Shown: piece by piece, positions 36,701-46,843 of the stretch
How the letters are laid out: every line of letters begins with the position of its first letter
How positions within the stretch are numbered: position 1 is the first letter of the stretch
Source: Dipteris shenzhenensis
Taxonomy: Eukaryota > Polypodiophyta > Polypodiopsida > Gleicheniales
NCBI GenBank assembly: GCA_047967505.1
Contig: CM106540.1
Reading direction: 5' to 3' (one strand)
DNA length: 64,000 nt
The notes under the pieces: model-generated
The model's input: only the letters and a program-made list of their open reading frames with translations
The model's database searches: none
What the model was told of the DNA's origin: nothing
Position numbers and translations under genes: made by a program

Positions 36701-39700
36701 AACAAAAGGACAACCAACTGGTCAAAAGTGTAGTGGTTGGCATTGCCCATGGCCAGCACCGCAGAGTAGTGGCAAAGCCCTGGTATGAATCAGGCGATCC
36801 ATCAAGCATCATGGAACAAGCTGAGATTCTAGAACTACCTCATCAATATTTGCCAACTGCTCTTAACACTGGTAAGAAAGGCATTCATATTACCACCCTC
36901 TTCAAGCTTTAAGTCCTTCATTTGCTTGTGGAATAGGCTACTCTAGCCTCATTCTGTACCTGATATAAGGCGGCCAGCTGATCCCATGCTTGTTTAGATG
37001 TCTTGCATGAACATATATGAGGGATAATAACCCCTTTTACCGAAAGAGCAATCAAGGCATGTGCTTATGCATCACGTCCATCCCACTGAATTTGCTCAGG
37101 TCTCCCTAAATCACCCCAATATTTTTAGCCTCTCAAAAATTAAAGAAAGAGATAGAAGATCGAGTCGAGGAGATTCAGACCTAGCGGATTGGCATATAAA
37201 GTAAAGATCACTCGTGAAGCAAAAGAGCGACCTGACTTCGAAGAAAAATTCAAGGCCTCGAACAAATACAAGGGAAGTGGGCATCACATTCTTCTCTATG
37301 TTAGAAAGCTCTTTGCTTGATAATTTTTGGAAAATTCTCATTTTAAAATGACAACTTCAGAAAGTGATAAAGTGATTAGCGAGAGCGAGGAGAGGAAGAA
37401 AAGAGGAACGGCAAAGAAAATATACATGAGGAAAGTCGAAGAGGAAATACATGAGGAAACTCATGAGAATACTATGCAAATGGAGGATATACATTATGGT
37501 GATTATGGAATTCTGTGTTCGGAATTCACAAAACTAGAAAACTGAACACAAAGCATAGAAATACAATTACAGTCTATTAATCGCTCATTAAAGAATCTAA
37601 TTGAATTCATTTCAAAGTTATCCGAGTTTCAATTGGTAACTCCTGAAGTAAAACCACCAACTCCTCGCAAGTCAAAATTGAGGTGAGTACCTCTCGCCTA
37701 AAAGAAACCTCGAATATTCTTAAGGAATTAAAACCACCAATATTTAACGGGGAAGAAAAAGGAAGAATCAAGGACACCATAAACACGTTCTTGCAGAAGT
37801 GGCAAGACTTTCACGGACTCATGAATACTCCTCCTCAAAATCAAGTCATGGAAGCAAGCCTTTCCCTTGGAAACAAAGCATATAAATGGTGGATGGGCCT
37901 CAGGGAAACTGATAGGATCCCAAAGTATTGGGCTGAGTTTGAGAAAACTTTCCTAAAAGAATTCTTACCTAAGAATGAGCTAGAAAGGGCTTGGAAAGCT
38001 TGCGATAATTGTAGCATGGGAAAAAACACTCTAGTCTAGTACATAGGAAACTATGGGGAGGGAAAACTATAGGGAGGCGGTCCTTAAGTTGAAGAGAATT
38101 GATGAACTTTAAAAGATTAGGAGTTTCGTAGAATTGATGGTGTTCTTGTTCGAGAATGCTTGTGTAGTCGTGAGCATAGCTTGCAACAGAGTTATTTAAA
38201 TAACTCGATTATATTTGAAAAAGATGGTAGAGTCTTCTAGATTCAAAGAGAACATAAGGTACCCAACTCTCCTTTTATTTGTTCGATGAAATTGGAACAA
38301 CTTCTACACTAACAAGAATGAGAGATATATCTCTGTGAACTATTTAATGGTTGAATTTAAAGATGTTTTTCTGTGTGATTTGCATGATGCTTTATACCCG
38401 AGAGAGATCTAGATCATAAGATAGACATAATTCCTGAATCTATCCTTCTTTGTAAACCAACATATAGACTTGGTCAAACAGAAGAACGTGAGGTTGAAAG
38501 GCAATTAATTGAATATCTTAGGAAGAAATTTACTGGCTCTCAGTTCACTAGGGTGAGGATTTTGTGATTTCTCCATGAAAATCTTCTAACATCCTACACA
38601 TTTGTAAACTACATAAATTTGTTTACCTACTAGCAAGAAGGTTCTTTCTTGGAAAATTAACAAAGCCACCACTTACTTGTTATCAGTTGTGTTGCGATAA
38701 AACGCATAAAAAGCATCCCAATGATGTGCCTGCATGGAAAAACAAAAATCCAAATATCATGTTTGTAGCTTAGGCCACTTCATTGTGAGTTCCATCCATT
38801 GTACTATTTTCAATCACTTAGCTGTCTAAAATCAAAAGCATGCCTATGAACACTATTTCAAAAAAGAGAGAAAAAACAGTCATCTTGCACCTTCGTAATA
38901 ATGGCATTGTGCATGTCCTCAACCCCCTGCTAGACAGCCTGCCAACTGTCCTCCAATGAACAAGTTGTCTAAGGGCCATAGCTAATTGAACTATCCCATG
39001 ATGATGCATGATAGGAGGACTAATCTACAAACTGCAATGAGGGGTAATGAGAATGTTATGCAGTATCTAAATGATGCTAGGTGAGAAATTATTGCAATCA
39101 CATTCCAAAATTCACCTAATGACCCTGGCACATCTGTAGCCTGATGCAGCCTAGTTGGGGGGAGGGGGGGGGGGGGAGCAGACACGATACAGCCACCCTC
39201 GTTAAAAATTTGGTGAGATATCATCTATACTCCATGAAACATCTAGGAAAGGGGCATAGAGGACTCCAAGAAGACTGCCGAAAGGCATGAGCATTTCCGC
39301 AAGACTCGGCCTGCAGGCATTTCTTATACGCTCACAGATAGAGGGATCCACTAGTTGTATACCCTTCCCCCCTGGCTGTAGGCACCTGCCTTCAGGATAT
39401 CTTGGCCATGAGCTAAACTATTAAAGGCGGGGCCTGCAGACAGCTACCGTCCTTTCATTTCAGCACCTCATGAACTGCTGAATTTGTACTTTCTCAAAGC
39501 TTCTAACAGACGGTTGCTTTTTTTTGGGGGGGAGCAATATATCTCGACTTTCATAGCTGGATTTTCTAGAAAGGTGTGGGGGTCAGGTTTTAAAAAGGAG
39601 CAGCAACAACAACCAACGAAGCCAAAAAAGAAACTTGAGAATTATAGCAGCCCAAAGAAGGCAAACAAAAAAGTAGCAGCCCAAATACCTGTGGCAGATG

Positions 39701-42700
39701 GATATCAAATCAACCTTCTTAGATGAAGACTTGGAGGAGAAGGCCCTGCTGCATGTAGCTTTGGAATTTGGATATCCTCACAAAGTGCGAGGAATGGGGA
39801 CACCCACACGATCATGCATTGAAGATTAGAGTGGGGGGGCTCCCTGAAGGATGGTTCAAAGATCATGACTCTTTCAGTTTGACTTTAGCACATGTCAAAG
39901 CAGCCATGCCTAATATTGAATGGAAAGTTGATGATGATAATGATGATGATGATGATGACGATGGGGCAACTAATATCCGGCACTCCAGGGGATATGCTAT
40001 CCTCTTACACTTCAGTTGCAAGATTTACGGATCAAGCTTCTTCGACAATCTTACAAGTTGAAAGGGACAAAGATATGGGTAGCTGAGGAACTTACACGAG
40101 CTCAATTGACGAATAAGGCAACAGAATTAGCCAAAGTCAGGGCTGCTAGGAAGGATGGAAAGTGGGCAATTTACCGTGAAGTCATAGCACTAATCAAAGA
40201 GTTTAAAGCCAAACCACAAGACTCTCAATCTTAAACTGATGTATGGCTAACTACTCTTTCAGACTATTATGTAGGTACTCTAAATAATTGGGGTTGCTTT
40301 TGCACTCCCTGGGACCTGCCATGTGCCCTCCCTAAAGCAGATGCACTAGATGGTTTTTTGTTGTCCCATAGACTTGTTGGTCTCCTATGGACATTAATAG
40401 ACTTTCTTTCTTTCTTTCTTTCTCTGGAAATGCTGGCATTGTCGAAGGTCTATGGAGAAAGTATGGGTAATCCTCTCTTTAGGCTCTTGTGTGTCTCAAT
40501 CCAGACTACGAGATACTTCCCTTAGAAAATCTCGACAAAGGCCTCGTGAGGACATAGAGTCATGTTTTTGTGCCGAAAGGCAATGCTCCCAGAGGCCGTG
40601 TACCCTTATTTAGCAATGGTAATCCTCTAGTCTTGGATACAGCCCACTTGCCCTCAACCCTAGCCTCTGTGACTTTCTTGAGGGTCTCCTCTTGTTGCTT
40701 AATTTGCAACTATTTGAGGACCTTATTAATTAATATGGGAGCCCCTATTTAGGGTTGCTCTTTTAATCAAGGCATTCTGTCTTGTTTTTCCACTTATGAA
40801 CTTAATAATCAGCCGTGTCTCTCATGTATCATCCCATCCCACTCTTCAGGCATTCTTAATGTGGACTTGTCCCACCCCCAAACTTCTCATCTATGTATTT
40901 TTGGCTATCTTTAAGGGGCATGTTGCATTATCTTTAACCCCCATCGTGTTGAGGTTGAGACGCTGGTGATGGGACACTGGTGCATAGCCGGTGATGGGAC
41001 GTTGGTGCCCGTCAAGGGGTGCCGTGCATCTCGGTCTCCTGGACGAGCCTTGACGCACGACCAGAGCCACCGTGACTCCATTGGGACGTATCTCGGGTCT
41101 AAACAATGACGGGAGGTCCCCCAGAGTGATCTGTGTGTCTCCTCGATGTCTCGTGTGTCGTGCTACGATCGTCCGCGGGTCGGGGTCTCTGTCACGTCGG
41201 TGGCTAGAGACTGGACGATCAATGTCACTCGATAGGAAGAACTCTGTGATCCTGCTTTGAGAGGTGTCTGATGATGTGGCCAAGCCCCGTCGCCTGAGTA
41301 AGTACTCTCTATGTCGGACTCCCTCGTGAATGAAGGCCGCGAGACATCTCTGATCTGGGTAGGCGAGGAATTTGGAAAGGAGCCCGGAGCCGTCTCTGAA
41401 GAGGCAGTGGTAGTGACCTCGGATCTCGTAAGTACACTAGGCACCTGAAAATAAAATGCTCCTCCGACTCAACCTCCTGACAGTCGCACAATGTGCATAA
41501 GCGATGCTCCCTAGGATTCCCCTCTACTTTGCCGCTCTCTATGCGGAGACGGTGTGATGATACCCGAAACTGTTCGATGGAGATCTATAGTGAGTGAGGC
41601 ATATGAAGCTCAGTGTACCCCGGTGGTGTGATGAATCTCTCCTCCGAAATGCAAAGACAGTAATCTCTGTAGAAACTCAGCTTCACTGGAAGCTCCCTCG
41701 GCTCCAACCAGGTCCTAAAGGTGTGTAGTTGCAAGAGATCCTCTTGAATGACCTCATTGGTATGTGGCCCAATCGGGATGGTGGGTGGGAGTACCGGAGG
41801 GGCATCTAAATTGTACTGAAAAGGAGGTATCCTATCGATGTGGAACCCTAGTCTCACAAACCATCTGTGAGTCCGTGCATACCAGCATCGCTCGTCTCCC
41901 TCTGCTGCCAACCTCATGGAGGAATCGAGAGCCAACCATGGCAACCTCTGTCTCCCTGATGTGCAGTCCCCATATGATCTAATCCGGTGTAGATATGTGA
42001 TGGTCTGAAAGGCTGCATCTAGCTGGAGTGGAGAAGCACCAAACTCGGCTTGAATGATGTGATGTGATACAAACGGTTTCCCCCGGATCATCCGTGAGAG
42101 CATGAGGATCTACAAGCGCTCCACCCGTGTCCACTCTATCTCTGACATGTCAGGCCCCCAACAAGGGCTGCCATACATACCGGCTGGTCGGACCAAGGAG
42201 TCGAAGAGAAGATCCTTGGTCCGAGGGTCATGGAAGTGGGAGTGAAAGCACTATCTCTCTAGCCAAGCCAGTGAGGCGTGTCCCCTGCTTAGTCTGGCCT
42301 GCATCGCTGGTCTCATCGTGAAGATCGGGTCGGAGAAGACGACCCCCAAGTAAGTGTATGAGGATACGATCTCAACTGGTGACCCACCCAAAGTAAAAGT
42401 AAACTGCTTCCGTTGCATGTTTGCTCGAGAGGTGTTAAAGATCATGACCTTGGTCTTGCCAAGGTTGACCTCTAAATCATGGGATAAACAAAAAGCCTAC
42501 TGCATCTAGGTGTCGATGGAGCCTCTCGGGTGTGGACGACAAGAGTGCCACGTCATTTGCATGAAGAAGAATCCTGATGATGATCCCAGCAAGTGAGAAA
42601 CCGGTCCCTCCGAACGTCCCCATGAAAGTCTCAAGCTCATCAATGTAGAGGCCAAACAAGGTCGGTGATAAGGGACAACCCTGTTTGACCCCTATGGTAC

Positions 42701-45700
42701 TCAGGATCTCATCTTTCCAACCTACACTTGTATGAACTCGGCCTGAGACTCTCTCATACAGTGCCATGACTGCCCAAATGATCTCCTGATCAAATCCCAG
42801 TGTCTGTAGGCGTGTGATAAGACGAGCTCAAGGTACTGTGTCAAAGGCTTTGCAGAAATCCACAAAGCAACAGTATACCCTCTCCTTCTGTGATCTGGCC
42901 TCCTCAATGACACTCCTGAGTGTGAGTATGTGATCCATAGTCCCATGGTCTTGCCTAAAACCGGCTTGACCCTTTGCTCTGAGCCCTCTCATCTCTGCGA
43001 ATAGGCTGACTGATGCATCCAATACAGCTGCATAGATCTTGGACATCACATGTCCAATCATGATAGTCTTGTAGTTACTTGGGTCCATGGGATCCCCCAT
43101 GAAGTGAAGGTAGGGGATCCCATGATGTAATCTACTACACTAGTGCCCCCCCCGTGTGGGAAGCAAGTAAAACCACCTGAGGAGGGCCATAGGTCGAGCC
43201 CGTTGTAGATGATGAGATCATGCATCCTACCCAAATCAAGGAGCGCGTGTCCATATGGTGTAACAGGCCCGTGTCGGTTCGATGAGGTCCTGGTCATACC
43301 TGCTCCATCTAGGTCCACGTCTGGCAGCATGATAGAGTCGTCTTGGAAGTCTAGAAGTGGTGCCTGTCGCATACTCGTCCTGGCGTTGAAGTCCCCAACA
43401 ACGAGAACTTCCCCGCGGGCTGAAAGGTCTGGGATATCCTGATGTAAGGGTGCATATGGCGATGTCTCACCCTCTTCTCGTGCCACTCTGGTGAAGTGGG
43501 ATGTGTCTGGCGGAAAGTAGCATATTGCTATGAAAAGGTCATGGGTGTCTGTGTGTCGGATCCAGATCCACATGAATCGGGAGTGTGCGTCTTTTCTCTC
43601 AATGGAGATGGCTCCAGCGAGGGAAGACCTGTACAATAATGCGACCCCGCCTGATCCTCGGACTCCTCCTGTATCCCTCCTCTCATCCTTGAAGGCTGAC
43701 TCCCATGTGTAGCCACTGACTATCGGGTAGTGGACGCTCTAGGCTGTCTCCGTGTAAAAGACTATGTCTTGTCTTGTATAAGACTCCGAGAAGTTCCCTG
43801 GGTCTGACCATAAGGTACCATTACAGTTCCAAATGGTGCAGTCTAGAGTCTCGGAAACCTGAGTCTCATAGGCCCCATCCCCCTAGGAGGTACGGGTGGG
43901 AGCCCGACGGGTGCGGGTCAACAACCTACCATCTCGGACCACCGCCCATTTTCCCTCCTTGTGGGCAACATCCCGTTGCTGCAGAAGAACTCGTCACTGC
44001 AGAGACTATGATTACACATCCTTGGTGTGGGCCTCCATCTTGCCTTGATTTTAGCCTCCTTGTTTTTGGATTCTTCCATAACCTACCCATGCCAAGGAGG
44101 AGAAGATTTCAATTTGATTGCAAGGTACAAATGAGTTGGGCAATGCAGGCATAGGCCTCCCCACAAACTCTAGCACTAATCCACTACCTTAGCTTATCAA
44201 AATTTCCCTTCTCTCTTTTAGCAATTTTGGATCCCCCCCAACCTGTATAAAGTTGCATATAATCTGGCCTTTGTAGAGAGGCAACATTGGTTAGACCAAA
44301 AAATACAGCCAAAACTCCACCCAAAACATGATCATTGAGTTCTTCCAGCCAGACAACATTGATCAGCAGGGCCCAGGGAGATGGCAGATCCAACGACCAA
44401 TAGAGCGAGAGAGAGAGATACAGCAGACTTGCCAGTGGGTTGAGGTACATATTAGACTAGGAGACGTTCCCTCCATACTTAACCAGATCAAAAGCATGGC
44501 CGATGGGACTAATAGTGGTAATTGTTTATCGGAGGGGCCATAGCTAGGAGACTACAACAAACTACACATACCAACAGCCATCAGCGCTCCAGCACAGGCT
44601 TCATGGCCACCGCATCCTCATACATCGCCGACCCCTCCCCTTAGGCTTGGCATCTCTGCTAGTTTCCGGATGACCGTCACAATGTCACCAGCCTCATCTT
44701 CTCCATGAGTCCAAGAATTTCCCTTTGTGTATCGGTATCGTTATGATTATTGCTCTTTTTTGTATTTGTCATGGGTGTTGATACTTACTTTGAGGCTCCG
44801 CCCCTTCAGTTCATTTACCAAGTTCTTTTAGTCTCATAGACCCTTCGGACTTTCGAAGACTTTTAATAAAGCTTCCTTCCTTTCTTTTTTTCTTTCTGGA
44901 AACAGAGATAGTGAAAGTAGCTCTCCACACATCCTATAAAATTTCATTCTAAACACCCTAATAGATGTTTTGACTATATCATAATATACCACACCTTGTA
45001 ATTACTCTCCACATATCCTACTAAGTTCTCATTCAGAACAGCCTACAAATGTTTTGAGTACACAATAATATACCACTCTCAAAAAGAGCACCATCTTCAT
45101 CTATTCCCATCTTTTGCTTATGGAACAATACAAGAAAGAAACATAACTTTTCCCCATATCTTGCATTATTCATAAACATGTATTGAAAAACAAGACCATC
45201 ATACTTATACACAGATCTCACACAGATTTCTAAGTAGTAGGGAATAACATGGACAATATAATATCAACCAACATACATACATCGACCTTATAAAAAAATA
45301 AACTGTTGCAAAATGAGATTACTTTATTGCTTGAAATGAATTACATAAAGAAATTCCCACCTCCTAACCAAGTGTGGATACATAATGCTCTGCATGCTTT
45401 TCAATCCTTTTCCTGCTCGTAGCACTTCCCCCCTCTCCCACACCATAGCATCTTTCTCTCCATCCTCTCTACTTCCGCTCCTCCCCCCCCCCCCTTCCTA
45501 CTCCCTACCTAGTACCTTCTTCCTTTTACTATGCGACTTCGCCCGTCTTCAAGTCTTCTTGCAGATCGTGTTTGGAGCTAGAGAGTCCAAAGTGCCCAAT
45601 AACGGAAAAGAACAAGTCAAACTCCGGTCGGCGAGGATAAATCCCAAAAAGCCAGAAGAACCTACCGAAAGTAGTATGAGGAAAGCATAAACACAATCTC

Positions 45701-46387
45701 TGTTGAAGAATGCCGATGAAGTCACATGTGTCAGGGAAACGCCAGAAAATATGAGAAACAAACTCTCTGGGTGCCAAGCAACGATGACAAATAGCTGAAG
45801 CAATACGTTGGCATGAGAGTAAGAGTCCACAAGGAAAAACGCCCGATAGAATGGGCCAAAAAATGATCTTTTGTCGAAGAGGAAGCTTGGAATGCCAAAT
45901 CTGCCTCAAGTGTCACCGCCACCATTTGACTCACATTTGATATGCTCGAGTTGACACCCAAGGTGGAGGAAATAGAACTTTATATAAAGAATACATTGTA
46001 ATATGAGACAGCTTCAAAGAACGAATGGATGAATTTAATGGCAGAAGAGTCCAATCCTGAAGCCTGTCTTGAATTTCTAGAGGCGGAACCGGCTGAAAAG
46101 AGTGGAGCATACGCATCCCCAAGCCATATTTTCCAGCAGGCAATGGAACTCTTGCAATGCCAATGGTGGAGAAAAAGCTCGGGACCAGTGAATACTTTCA
46201 GCTCTGAAAGAATTGCCTTGTAAAGAGTCATGTCCATGTCAAACCAAATGCGATAGAAGATGTTTCCAATCCAAAAGAATTTGAGAGACGAGAGGGCAAA
46301 CTCGGACTTTGCCTTCAATACTTCCCAAGAGAAAATCCCACTAAGTAGGCCTCCAATAGCCAAAAGCAGGGGTGGTGATTTCACACG

Positions 46388-46421
<34 letters not shown>

Positions 46422-46810
46422 TTTTATTATAGTGAAAGCCATGATTGTTTATATTACAAGAAAAGCCACCTCAAAGCGAGGAGCTAGAAATTACATCAGC
46501 TGAAAATCTCTGTATATGCTAAATATGCATCATGATTGATGTAGCGAGTCTGCAATCAGGATTGCTGCAGAGAACGCTTGAAGAAAGCAAATAAAGAAAA
46601 TGCTGGATCACCAAAGACTTTACAATTCCTGTTTATCCACAAAGTCCAAAGTGCCCAATAATGAACCCAAACAAAGAAAAGATCAAACTCCTGAGTGCGC
46701 GGATGAAAACCAAAGACCCAGAAGAATTTCCCAAAAGCACGAGTCGGGAATCTCGTTCTCAACCACTATCGAAGAAAATCCAGGAACTCACAAGAGGACG
46801 GGCAAAACCA

Positions 46811-46843
<33 letters not shown>

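Larger units (their letters stand above)
18275..38676 (-). other. 20.4-kb host intron containing a four-layer transposon nest
   Basis: The intron between exons c and d. Contents in order: 153 bp unassigned; Gypsy remnant C (18428-18949, resuming 33065-33840); L1-type LINE inserted in it (18950-33064); Gypsy element B inserted in the L1 (21040-27879); LINE fragment (33810-34320); a second LINE family (34600-36190); Copia fragment (36190-37110); Gypsy remnant D (37320-38560). 34321-34599 holds a CA repeat near 34476-34491 and nothing else recognised. Confidence 0.85.

Noticed and set aside
40570-40752. 60-codon plus-strand ORF after the ORF1-only LINE
   Set aside because: Short, no domain and no link to neighbouring elements.
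44184-44543. Overlapping ORFs on both strands between two LINE fragments
   Set aside because: Opposite-strand shadows with no recognisable domain. Kept only as unassigned intronic DNA.
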